DNA of 64,000 bases from an uncultured Alphaproteobacteria bacterium (lineage in GTDB: Bacteria; Pseudomonadota; Alphaproteobacteria; Rhodobacterales; Rhodobacteraceae): contig CACOBR010000006.1 of NCBI GenBank assembly GCA_902625475.1, positions 1 through 64,000 on the forward strand, read 5' to 3'. Shown here piece by piece: positions 38,869-47,930 of the stretch. Under the pieces are notes generated by a model. It searched no databases. It worked only from the letters and a program-made list of their open reading frames with translations, and was not told the DNA's origin. The stretch's first letter is position 1; every line of letters starts with the position of its first letter. Position numbers and translations under genes: made by a program.

Positions 38869-39816
38869 CTAATTATAATTCTTAATAAATTCTTTGATTT
38901 CCAATAATGTTGGCATTGCTTTAGAACAACCTACCCTTGTCACAACTATGGCTCCTGCGGCTGCCCCAAATTTTATACTTTTAGAAAGTTCAACTCCTCT
39001 TAGTTTTGATGAACAAAAACTTGATATGAAAGCATCTCCTGCTCCAGTTGGTTTGATTGATTTCACTTTAAAACTTTTAAAAAAATATTTATTTTTTTTA
39101 TCAAAATAGAATAATCCTTCTGATCCCATTTTATAAATTGTAGTAATTCTATTTTTTTTTGATAATTTAGACGCCAGACTTAAACCTCTGTTTTTATCCG
39201 ATGACATAAAATTAAATTCCAAATCATTTCCTACTACAATATTTGATAATAATGATGCAGAATATAGTGTTTTTTCTGCTTTTTTTTTATCATCCCATGA
39301 CCCTTCTCTATAATCAATATCTAAAACAATTTCTATTTTTCTTTTAACCGCTAATTCCATTAATTTTAAAACATTATTCCTAGATGGATTACGTGATAAT
39401 GATGTTCCAGTAACTATAATCATAAGATAGGAATCCAGATTAATCTTTTTTAAAAAAGTTTCATCTATAAAAAGATCCGCAGGTTTTTCTCTATATAAAA
39501 CAGCATTTGTTTTGTCTCCCATAGTATCAACAATAGCTAGTGTATTTTTTAAATTAGATACTCTTTCTAAAAGTAAAGTATTAATACCAATCTTCCTACA
39601 GCTGTTTAAAACAAAATCTCCAATTGCATCATTAGAAATGGGTGACATTAAATCAACATTATTTCCTTGAATGGCTAAACCAGCTGCTATATTGGCGGCA
39701 GACCCACCTAATTGTGAAGTAAATTGAGATGCATTTTCAATTGGAGTATTGATAGGATGAGCGTATAGATCAAGACCTGCCCTACCTACTACTAGAATTT
39801 TTTTGTTTTTTTTCAT
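38869..39816 (-). CDS. iolC: 5-dehydro-2-deoxygluconokinase-like PfkB family sugar kinase
   Basis: GRAGLDLYAHPINTPIENASQFTSQLGGSAANIAAGLA and PTGAGDAFISSFCSSKLRG; adjacent iolB. Confidence 0.85.
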   Translation of the reverse strand: MKKNKKILVVGRAGLDLYAHPINTPIENASQFTSQLGGSAANIAAGLAIQGNNVDLMSPISNDAIGDFVLNSCRKIGINTLLLERVSNLKNTLAIVDTMGDKTNAVLYREKPADLFIDETFLKKINLDSYLMIIVTGTSLSRNPSRNNVLKLMELAVKRKIEIVLDIDYREGSWDDKKKAEKTLYSASLLSNIVVGNDLEFNFMSSDKNRGLSLASKLSKKNRITTIYKMGSEGLFYFDKKNKYFFKSFKVKSIKPTGAGDAFISSFCSSKLRGVELSKSIKFGAAAGAIVVTRVGCSKAMPTLLEIKEFIKNYN

Positions 39817-39840
39817 TGATATAAATTACTTCAACTAAAA

Positions 39841-40998
39841 TCAGTAAGATCTTGGTAAATTTAAAACATGCTCTGCAATAAAACTTAAAATGAGATTTGT
39901 TGAAACAGGAGCAACTTGATATAATCTGGCCTCTCTATATTTACGTTCTATGTCATATTCTTTTGCAAAACCAAATCCACCATAAGTTTGAATGCACATT
40001 TCTGCAGCTTCCCATGAGGCCTCTGAGCAAAGTAATTTTGCAAGGTTAGCTTCTTCACCAGGGTTTTTGCCTTCATCAAATAGATTTATGGCACTCCATA
40101 ACATAAGTTCAGCAGCACGCATTTTTGAATAAGCTTTTGCTATTGGAAACTGAATTCCTTGATTTTTACCAATTGGACGGTTAAAGACTTTTCTATCTTT
40201 AGAGTAATCTGTAGCCATTTTCAAAAACCACTTTGCATCTCCAATACATTCTGCAGAAATTAAAATTCTTTCTGCATTCATTCCAGAAAGAATATATTTA
40301 AACCCATCATTACAGTCGCCAATTAAATTATCAGGAGAGACTGAGAGGTTTTCAAAAAAAATTTCAGTTGTTGAATGATTCATCATTGTTTTTACAGGTT
40401 TAATCGTCAAGGAATTACCAATATGATCTCTCATGTCTATAAGAAATACAGATAATCCCTCAGTCTTTTTTTTAACTTCCTCAAGGGGCTTTGTCCTTGC
40501 TAATAGAAGTAATAAATCTGAATGCTCTGCTCTGGAAGTCCAAATTTTTTGGCCATTAATAATGTATTTTTCTCCGTTAAAAACTGCAGTTGTTTTTAAA
40601 GAAAGTGTATCTGACCCACTATTTGGTTCAGTTACACCAAAAGCTTGCAATCTCAAATCACCTGAAGCAATTTTTGGAAGAAAATTTGATTTTTGCTTCT
40701 CACTTCCATGCCTTAAAATTGTGCCCATTGTGTACATTTGAGCATGACATGCTGCAGCATTTCCACCTGATTTATGAATTTCTTCTAGAATTGCAGCACC
40801 TGCAGATAAAGGAAGACCTGCACCTCCATATTTTTCTGGAATTAGAGATGCTAAAAAGCCAGAGATAGTTAACTCATTGACAAATTCAGTTGGATAAAGG
40901 TCTTTTTCATCACAATTCTGCCAATATTTGTTATCAAATTTTAGACACATCTTACTAACTGCATCCCTAATTTCTTGATGCATATTATTAGTACTCAT
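39841..40998 (-). CDS. Acyl-CoA dehydrogenase family protein
   Basis: AFGVTEPNSGSDTLSLKT, INGQKIWTSRAEHSDLLLLLARTK, CIQTYGGFGFAKEYDIERKYREARLYQVAPVS. Confidence 0.95.
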   Translation of the reverse strand: MSTNNMHQEIRDAVSKMCLKFDNKYWQNCDEKDLYPTEFVNELTISGFLASLIPEKYGGAGLPLSAGAAILEEIHKSGGNAAACHAQMYTMGTILRHGSEKQKSNFLPKIASGDLRLQAFGVTEPNSGSDTLSLKTTAVFNGEKYIINGQKIWTSRAEHSDLLLLLARTKPLEEVKKKTEGLSVFLIDMRDHIGNSLTIKPVKTMMNHSTTEIFFENLSVSPDNLIGDCNDGFKYILSGMNAERILISAECIGDAKWFLKMATDYSKDRKVFNRPIGKNQGIQFPIAKAYSKMRAAELMLWSAINLFDEGKNPGEEANLAKLLCSEASWEAAEMCIQTYGGFGFAKEYDIERKYREARLYQVAPVSTNLILSFIAEHVLNLPRSY

Positions 40999-41098
40999 AT
41001 TAGATTTCCTAAATAAATATAAATTACTTAAACTCAGAATTTAAATAATATAATATAAAAGATAAATAGTTAATAATATTTAGGAAACATTTATAAAA

Positions 41099-41896
41099 AT
41101 GGAAACTTCAGATAATAAAACAATATATATAAGTCATATTGAAGATGAGATAATAATTTGTACCTTAAATAGACCAGAAGCATCAAATGCTTTCAATTCT
41201 AAAATGGCTGAAGAGATTTATACTTTTTTTGAAGAATTTTCTATAGGAAATAAAAAAACAAGAGTAATAATACTTACTGGAAATGGGAAAAAAGCATTTT
41301 GTGCGGGAGGTGATCTAAAAGAAAGAAATGAAATGACATCAGAAAACTGGTTTATTCAACATAAGTTATATGAGCGAATGATAAGATCTATAAAAGACTG
41401 TCCTGTTCCAATTATTGCGGCTGTAAATGGTGCAGCATATGGAGGAGGATGTGAAATAGTTTCTGCTGTAGATATTGCATATGCTGCAAAACACTCTTTA
41501 TTTGCACAAACTGAAACAAAATTAGGCATTATTCCAGGTGCTGGAGGCACCCAAAATTTACCACGTGCTGTTGGTGAAAAAAGGGCATTAGAATTAATTT
41601 TAACTGGAAAAACTTTTACAGCTTTGGACGCAAAAAATTGGGGCTTGGTTAATGATATTTTTGATAGTGACCAACTCATGATAGAAGTTACTAAAATTGC
41701 AAAAATGATTGCTCAAAATGCTCCAATTGCTGTAAAACAAGCCAAAAATTCAATAAAAAAAGGGTTAAATATGTCATTGTCAGATGGACTTTTGTTTGAA
41801 ATTGAGTGTTATAATAGAACTATACCGACAAAAGATCGAATAGAAGGTATATTAGCATTCAACGAGAAGCGATCCCCTAAATTTGAAGGACATTAA
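41099..41896 (+). CDS. Enoyl-CoA hydratase/isomerase family protein
   Basis: KAFCAGGDLKER, AAVNGAAYGGGCEIVSAVDIAYA, ETKLGIIPGAGGTQNLPR. Confidence 0.95.
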   Translation: METSDNKTIYISHIEDEIIICTLNRPEASNAFNSKMAEEIYTFFEEFSIGNKKTRVIILTGNGKKAFCAGGDLKERNEMTSENWFIQHKLYERMIRSIKDCPVPIIAAVNGAAYGGGCEIVSAVDIAYAAKHSLFAQTETKLGIIPGAGGTQNLPRAVGEKRALELILTGKTFTALDAKNWGLVNDIFDSDQLMIEVTKIAKMIAQNAPIAVKQAKNSIKKGLNMSLSDGLLFEIECYNRTIPTKDRIEGILAFNEKRSPKFEGH

Positions 41897-41898
41897 TT

Positions 41899-42804
41899 GT
41901 GTCTGATGTTTTAATTAGAGAAGTTGGTCTTAGAGACGGTCTACAACTAGTTAAGAATATATTACCAACTGAAAAAAAAATTAAGTGGTTAAATAAGCAG
42001 TCACTTCTCAATTTCAAAGAAATTGAAGTAACCTCATTTGTACCCAAAAAAATTGTCCCTCAATTCTTTGATGCTAAAATAATGCTAAATGAAGCAAATA
42101 AAATTTCAAATTTAACTAGTTCTGTACTAGTTCCAAATCTATTCGGGGCCAAAAAAGCTTTAGAACTTAACGCACAAAAAATAAATTATGTTCTATCAGC
42201 CAGCGAATCTCATAATAAGGCAAATGTAAATAAAGACGTTAATTCATCAATTAGTGAGTTAAATGAAATTGTGAATTATAATAATAATCTGGGGAAAAAA
42301 AGTAGTATAAGCGTTGCAATTTCTACATCATTTGGGTGTTCTATAGAAGGAAAAGTATCTCCAAACAAAGTACTTAGTATTGTTGAAAAGGTTATTAATT
42401 TAGGTGTTGATGAAATAAATATCGCTGATACCGTTGGTTATGGTAATCCATTCAATGTTAAATATCTTTTTCAGCATGTTATTGAAATAGCTGGAAAAGA
42501 TAAAATTTTTGCGCACTTCCATGATACAAGAGGTTTAGGACTTGCTAATGTAATTTCGGTATTAGAATTGGGGATTTTTAAATTTGATAGTTCTTTGTGT
42601 GGACTAGGAGGATGTCCATTTGCACCTGGCGCCTCAGGAAATATTCCCACCGAAGACCTCATATATCTTTTAAAAACACTAGGAATTCATACTGGGATTA
42701 ATTTAAATTCTCTTTTGGATTTTTGTAAATTTATAAAAGAATGGTTTCCTAATGAAAAACTTGAGGGGAAATTGGCTAAAGCTGGATTACCAGTTGGATT
42801 CTAA
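41899..42804 (+). CDS. Hydroxymethylglutaryl-CoA lyase-like, GTG start
   Basis: REVGLRDGLQ, EVTSFVPKKIVPQFFDA, HFHDTRGLGLANV, GLGGCPFAPGASGNIPTEDL. Confidence 0.93.
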   Translation: MSDVLIREVGLRDGLQLVKNILPTEKKIKWLNKQSLLNFKEIEVTSFVPKKIVPQFFDAKIMLNEANKISNLTSSVLVPNLFGAKKALELNAQKINYVLSASESHNKANVNKDVNSSISELNEIVNYNNNLGKKSSISVAISTSFGCSIEGKVSPNKVLSIVEKVINLGVDEINIADTVGYGNPFNVKYLFQHVIEIAGKDKIFAHFHDTRGLGLANVISVLELGIFKFDSSLCGLGGCPFAPGASGNIPTEDLIYLLKTLGIHTGINLNSLLDFCKFIKEWFPNEKLEGKLAKAGLPVGF

Positions 42805-42806
42805 TT

Positions 42807-43751
42807 TTATTCTAAAACTAATTTTGGAAAATAAAACGAAACAGTCCAATTAGGCATATCAACGATTTCACTGATTCTAAGATCTCCACATACACTACAT
42901 AACATATATGCTTCCACAGCATCCATTCCAGTATCTTTACATAGTAAATCTATCATAGAGCCAACAGCATCACGCGCAGCCTGCATTAATTCAGGACCAA
43001 TTCCCGTAGTTACTTTATATCCCTTTTGATCAAAATGATTTGTAACAGGACCTATAGTTTCAAGTTGTGGGAATTTAATTGGTTGTTCTTTCAAAAGATC
43101 AACTTTACAGGAAACTGTCATTGGACTTTCTATTGCTGTACCACAGACTTCTCCATCACCTTGTGCTGCATGTGTATCCCCAACTGATAACAGTCCACCT
43201 TCAACCTCAACTGGGAGATATAATGTAGTACCTACACAATTATCTCTAATATCTAAATTACCACCTACTCTTCTGGGGGGAACTACAGAGTGATTTCCCT
43301 GCTCTTCCAGTGCTAAACCAATAGTTCCACAAAATGGTTTTAAGGGAATTTTACCGGTTTTTCCAAAAATAGAATGAGTGGGGTTGATTGGATCAAATTT
43401 CCAAATGTTTAACTTTGGATCTGGAAATTGGTCTGCTAGCAAACCAAAACCAGGAATATTAGCAGTCCAGCCCCAACCTTTTTTGTCAGGCATGAATTCT
43501 AAAAATTTTATTGAAATCACATCACCCTTTTGGGCTCCCTTTACGTAAATAGGACCAGTAACCGGATTAACTTTTTCAAAGTCTAAATTTAGCAAATCTT
43601 TATCAGTTGAATTTTCTGTTAACTGACTGCCAGAAGCATCAATTGTCTCTATTTCAACAGTTTGACCTGGTGTTACAGTTAAAATAGGATCTATAGCATT
43701 ATCCCAACCATAATGATGCATTCTACTATGTATAGTATGATTACATTTCAT
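42807..43751 (-). CDS. Acetamidase/formamidase family protein (FmdA-like)
   Basis: NGPIYVKGAQKGDVISIKFLEF-type, GVLSVGDTHAAQGDGEVCGTAIE-like motif (GLLSVGDTHAAQGDGEVCGTAIESP). Confidence 0.93.
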   Translation of the reverse strand: MKCNHTIHSRMHHYGWDNAIDPILTVTPGQTVEIETIDASGSQLTENSTDKDLLNLDFEKVNPVTGPIYVKGAQKGDVISIKFLEFMPDKKGWGWTANIPGFGLLADQFPDPKLNIWKFDPINPTHSIFGKTGKIPLKPFCGTIGLALEEQGNHSVVPPRRVGGNLDIRDNCVGTTLYLPVEVEGGLLSVGDTHAAQGDGEVCGTAIESPMTVSCKVDLLKEQPIKFPQLETIGPVTNHFDQKGYKVTTGIGPELMQAARDAVGSMIDLLCKDTGMDAVEAYMLCSVCGDLRISEIVDMPNWTVSFYFPKLVLE

Positions 43752-43762
43752 TTTTTATCTCC

Positions 43763-44515
43763 TCAATCTATTAATAAATTTTGAAAGCAACTATTAATCA
43801 TTGAAACCATTAATTCTGCCCATTCTTTTTGGCCTTTAATTTCGGAAATCAAATCTTGTCGAATTTCGATTAAAATAGCAGGTATATTTCTCTCGTCCCC
43901 GTGAATAGGGATAGTATAATCGCCTCCCTTTTCAATTTTATAAGGTTGATTATCTCCAACACATAAAGAATGTTTATCACGGAGATATTGAATACATTTC
44001 TTACCTAATTCTAGTGATTCACCATACAAAACGCCACATTGCCATGGTCTATTTAGTTTTTCTTCATTTAATTTTGGGGTGAAACTATGAAGTGATAGAA
44101 GAACTTTAGGTTTAATTTTATTAATAGTGTGTGCAACAAAATCATGAAAAGGAATATGGAAATTTAAAAGTCTTTCTTTTTTTTCATTAGTTGACAAATT
44201 TTTATTCCCCAAGACTATACTTCCATCACTTTTCTCTCTAATACATTCTTTAGAATTATGAGGCCTATTTAAATCAACAACTAATCTAGAATATCTTGAA
44301 AGAATACATTTAAAATTTGTTTTCTTGCAAATTTCAAGTGCTACACCTTTTATACCAATATCATAAGAAATATGTCTTGATAAATCTTCTTTATTTAAAC
44401 CTAAATCTAGCTTTTTTGGAATTAAATTTCCTGCATGCTCAACAGTAATAAGCAATTTATTATTGCCTCTTTTATTTTCTACCTGGAAAACATTGTTGTT
44501 GTATAAATTAGTCAT
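43763..44515 (-). CDS. N-formylglutamate amidohydrolase family protein
   Basis: LLITVEHAGNLIPKKL, HISYDIGIKGVALEI, RLVVDLNRPHNSKECI. Confidence 0.9.
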   Translation of the reverse strand: MTNLYNNNVFQVENKRGNNKLLITVEHAGNLIPKKLDLGLNKEDLSRHISYDIGIKGVALEICKKTNFKCILSRYSRLVVDLNRPHNSKECIREKSDGSIVLGNKNLSTNEKKERLLNFHIPFHDFVAHTINKIKPKVLLSLHSFTPKLNEEKLNRPWQCGVLYGESLELGKKCIQYLRDKHSLCVGDNQPYKIEKGGDYTIPIHGDERNIPAILIEIRQDLISEIKGQKEWAELMVSMINSCFQNLLID

Positions 44516-44526
44516 TTATTAAAATG

Positions 44527-45189
44527 TTAAGCTATATTTTTTAACTCTACTAAAAGTTCATTTGTACTCATTATTCTACAATATCCACTAAATGCATTAA
44601 GCGCGTTTTTGTGTCTTTCGCTTGTAATTGTGGTCGATGCATCACTTACCATTGTTACTAGATAACCTCTATCTGCAGCATCTCTAACTGCCATATCAAC
44701 ACATTGATCAGTAACAATTCCAAAAATAATAAGAAATCTAATATCTAAATTTCTTAGGACATAATCAATATTAGTTGAGTTAAAAACCCCCGAAGATGTT
44801 TTTGGTATAATTATCTCATCCGTTACTGCCCCTATTTCGTCAATAACCTCAGCACCTTCAGAACCCTTTGGGACATTCATTGCGGAGAGTCTATGATCTA
44901 TTGACCTATCACGACCGTCTTGGGTTAAACTTTCAATTACAGTATGCACGATTTCAATTCTTAATTTTCTGGCTAAAGAAATAATTTTCACTTGATTAGG
45001 GATAACTAAGTTCCTTAACTCCGAGTGAAAAAAACTTTTTGAGTCTAATTCTGGATGAGATGGATCTCTACCAGGAATACAATACTCCTTCTGCATATCA
45101 ACAGTTAATATTGCTGTTTTATTTTTTAAAAAAGGTGATGTTCTTTTAAATTCATTAGAACCAATGAATGTTGAAATTTCTTTAACCAT
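44527..45189 (-). CDS. Isochorismatase-family cysteine hydrolase
   Basis: AILTVDMQKEYC, HTVIESLTQDGRDRS, LIIFGIVTDQCVDMAVRDAADRGYLVTMVSDA. Confidence 0.92.
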   Translation of the reverse strand: MVKEISTFIGSNEFKRTSPFLKNKTAILTVDMQKEYCIPGRDPSHPELDSKSFFHSELRNLVIPNQVKIISLARKLRIEIVHTVIESLTQDGRDRSIDHRLSAMNVPKGSEGAEVIDEIGAVTDEIIIPKTSSGVFNSTNIDYVLRNLDIRFLIIFGIVTDQCVDMAVRDAADRGYLVTMVSDASTTITSERHKNALNAFSGYCRIMSTNELLVELKNIA

Positions 45190-45229
45190 TTTATAAAACC
45201 TATGAATTGATTAAACTAAATAAATAATT

Positions 45230-46273
45230 TTATATTTTTTTGCGTGTTTTGATAAATACTTGTTCAATTTCAAAATTACCAACTAACCCACCGTTTCTAA
45301 CAACCATTATTATCACAATTACTGCACCCAAGGCGATACCAGATAAACCCAGCATTTCAGGAAATTTTAGCCCAAGAATTACAGGACCTGTTTCCATAAA
45401 TCTTACACCCTCTAATCCAAATGTAATGAGTATTGTCCCAATCACTGCACCTGTAATTGATCTCATACCTCCAAGTATTAACATTGCTAAAGTAAGAAAA
45501 ACATGTGAGAAATAGAAAGGTCTAGCACTTATTGTTCCTAAATAGTATGCATAACATATACCTGATAATGCTAAAATTAATCCTCCCAATGTCCAGGCTA
45601 ATAATCTTAATTTAAAAATATTAACACCCATTGCATCAGCGCTTTTTTCATCATCAGAACTAGCTCTTAATTGAATACCCCATTTTGATTCCCTAAAAAA
45701 TCTTGCTATAAAAATAACTGCAATTGAAATAATAATTATTGATGTTAGGTCAAATACTTGTGGAATCCCAAAAAAAGCTTGCTTTCCTTTAAAAATGTCG
45801 GTTCTGTGCATGAAAATTGAATGTACAATAACTAGTATTGCAATGGTAACAATTGTGGCGCCTATACCAGAAAGTCTTACTATTACCAAACCAGTTAAAA
45901 AAGCCAGAAAGCCTGTAAGAGTTAGCGAAATTAATGCTGAAGATAGCGCATCCAATTCAAAAGTGTTTAATCCCCATGGAGCATCGGGAAGAGATAATTT
46001 TTTTATTTGTACTGGAGTAACACAAATTGCTGCAATATATGCTCCTAAACCCATAAAAGCACTGTGTGATAAATTGGTGATATTAGTATTTCCCATAAAA
46101 ACCTGGAGTCCTAAAACAACCAACAAATTTACATAAGCAGCATAAACTAACCTTAAATGATACCTTTCTCCAAAAAAGATGACTAAAAGACCAATGAGTG
46201 CAATTATAAAAGATAATAAAGTAGCTCCCCAAAATGCTTGATGGAAACTCTTACTAGATTGAAAAATTTTCAT
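45230..46273 (-). CDS. Branched-chain amino acid-type ABC permease LivM
   Basis: GLQVFMGNTNITNLSHSAFMGLGAYIAA and RLLAWTLGGLILALSGICYAYYLG. Confidence 0.94.
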   Translation of the reverse strand: MKIFQSSKSFHQAFWGATLLSFIIALIGLLVIFFGERYHLRLVYAAYVNLLVVLGLQVFMGNTNITNLSHSAFMGLGAYIAAICVTPVQIKKLSLPDAPWGLNTFELDALSSALISLTLTGFLAFLTGLVIVRLSGIGATIVTIAILVIVHSIFMHRTDIFKGKQAFFGIPQVFDLTSIIIISIAVIFIARFFRESKWGIQLRASSDDEKSADAMGVNIFKLRLLAWTLGGLILALSGICYAYYLGTISARPFYFSHVFLTLAMLILGGMRSITGAVIGTILITFGLEGVRFMETGPVILGLKFPEMLGLSGIALGAVIVIIMVVRNGGLVGNFEIEQVFIKTRKKI

Positions 46274-47169
46274 ATTTTATCCCCTTTTTCTTTTTGGGGA
46301 GAGAGAATACCCTCAGGTCTCCAAACTAGTATGATTGCAATAACAGCAAAGACAAATGCATCTTTCATTCCACCATAACTCTGCGGAAGTATAACTAACA
46401 TACCTACTTCTAGAGCACCCAAAAGAAATCCTCCTAAAACTGCTCCTGGAAGACTTCCAAACCCTCCTACTACACAAGCTACAAATGCTTTTAAAACAGG
46501 ATTAAAACCAAGTGTTGGGTCAACCGCTCCTCTTCTGGCAATGATAAAAATTGCTGCAATTCCTGCTAGTAATCCTGAAATTGCAAATGCTGTAGCAATA
46601 ACTCTATTAGCTCTAATACCCATTAATCTAACCATTTCAAAGTCTAAGGATGCCGCTCTCATAGCAATTCCCAAAAAGCTTCTTTTTAGGAATAAAACTA
46701 ATAGTAAAATAGCAAGTAAGGTGGCGAGAGTTTCAAAAATTTGTAAAGAAGATATCCGAATTGTGCCTAATTTTATTGGCCAATCTAAAAAATACATAGA
46801 AGTAACCGCAATTGGTCGGGGGGATACAAGCAATAAAAATAAATTTTGAAGAATAAGGCTGACACCAAAGGCCGTTAGTAATCCTGTTGTTGCATCAGCG
46901 TACCTGACAGGTCTAAAAGCAATTCTTTCTAAAAAGATAGCCATTATGACAGCGGCAAATATAGCACCCACAATAATTATGATTGGATTTTTAAAAGCTA
47001 TTGCTGCCATGACCATCATTGAATATCCACCAATGGCTATTACTTCTCCATGAGCAAAATTTACTAACCCCATTATGGAAAAAACTATAGCTAAACCCAA
47101 TGCAATCAATGCATATTCTGCACCAAAACTTAACGCATTAAGTGTTTGCTGAACTACATAATCTATCAA
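46270..47169 (-). CDS. Branched-chain amino acid-type ABC permease LivH
   Basis: ALGLAIVFSIMGLVNFAHGEVIAIGGY, ACVVGGFGSLPGAVLGGFLLG. Confidence 0.95.
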   Translation of the reverse strand: MIDYVVQQTLNALSFGAEYALIALGLAIVFSIMGLVNFAHGEVIAIGGYSMMVMAAIAFKNPIIIIVGAIFAAVIMAIFLERIAFRPVRYADATTGLLTAFGVSLILQNLFLLLVSPRPIAVTSMYFLDWPIKLGTIRISSLQIFETLATLLAILLLVLFLKRSFLGIAMRAASLDFEMVRLMGIRANRVIATAFAISGLLAGIAAIFIIARRGAVDPTLGFNPVLKAFVACVVGGFGSLPGAVLGGFLLGALEVGMLVILPQSYGGMKDAFVFAVIAIILVWRPEGILSPQKEKGDKI

Positions 47170-47873
47170 TTTTCAACACCAGTAAGTGATGACATTAAGT
47201 CACCCTTTTTTAAAATTTCATTTCTGTCACCATGAGCTATAATTTTACCACTATTAAGTATGTAACTATAATCTGCTAATTTTAGAGCCTCGGTAGCATT
47301 TTGTTCTACTAATAATATTGTTATACCTTTAGCTTTTAATTTTTCTATCAATTCAAAAACTTTTTTAGTGATCATTGGAGCCAATCCAAGACTGGGTTCA
47401 TCCAATAATAAAATCTTTGGATTTCCCATAAGAGCCCTTGCAATTGTTAACATTTGTTGTTCTCCACCAGATAAAGTACCAGCTGATTGATCTTTTCTCT
47501 CATGTAAAATTGGAAAAACATTAAACCATTCTTCTATTTCTCTATCTGCTTTTTCTCTGTCTTTCCTTATTGCAGAACCAATATACAAATTTTCATATAC
47601 CGAGAGATTGCTGAAAACGCGCCTCCCTTCAGGTGCTATAGAAATACCAAGTTTTATTCTTTCTTCAGTTTGTATTTTACTAATATCTTCATTACAAAAA
47701 TTAATAGTACCAGTAGAATTAACAGTACCAAGTATCGATGAAATTGTAGAAGTTTTTCCTGCACCATTAGGTCCTAACAGTGAAACACAACTTCCTTCCT
47801 CTATGGTAAAATTAATGTTATGCACAACTTTAATTTTACCATAAAAAACACTTAAATTATTAACAAATAACAA
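47166..47873 (-). CDS. ABC transporter ATP-binding protein LivF, TTG start
   Basis: GPNGAGKTSTISSILG, LSGGEQQMLTIARALM, LLLDEPSLGLAPMITKKVFE; TTG preceded by GAGG. Confidence 0.95.
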   Translation of the reverse strand: MLFVNNLSVFYGKIKVVHNINFTIEEGSCVSLLGPNGAGKTSTISSILGTVNSTGTINFCNEDISKIQTEERIKLGISIAPEGRRVFSNLSVYENLYIGSAIRKDREKADREIEEWFNVFPILHERKDQSAGTLSGGEQQMLTIARALMGNPKILLLDEPSLGLAPMITKKVFELIEKLKAKGITILLVEQNATEALKLADYSYILNSGKIIAHGDRNEILKKGDLMSSLTGVEN

Positions 47874-47885
47874 TTTTTTTTCCTC

Positions 47886-47913
47886 AAACAGTAGTGCCTT
47901 AGCACTACTGTTT
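47886..47913 (-). promoter_or_regulatory. Perfect 12-bp RNA hairpin between livK-like and livF-like genes
   Basis: AAACAGTAGTGC-CTTA-GCACTACTGTTT, 4-nt loop, immediately upstream of the livF ribosome-binding site. Confidence 0.7.
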
Positions 47914-47930
47914 TAAATTAGTTTATTTGC

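Noticed and set aside
45795-46136. 113-aa plus-strand ORF opposite livM
   Set aside because: Antisense shadow of a conserved permease; no independent evidence.
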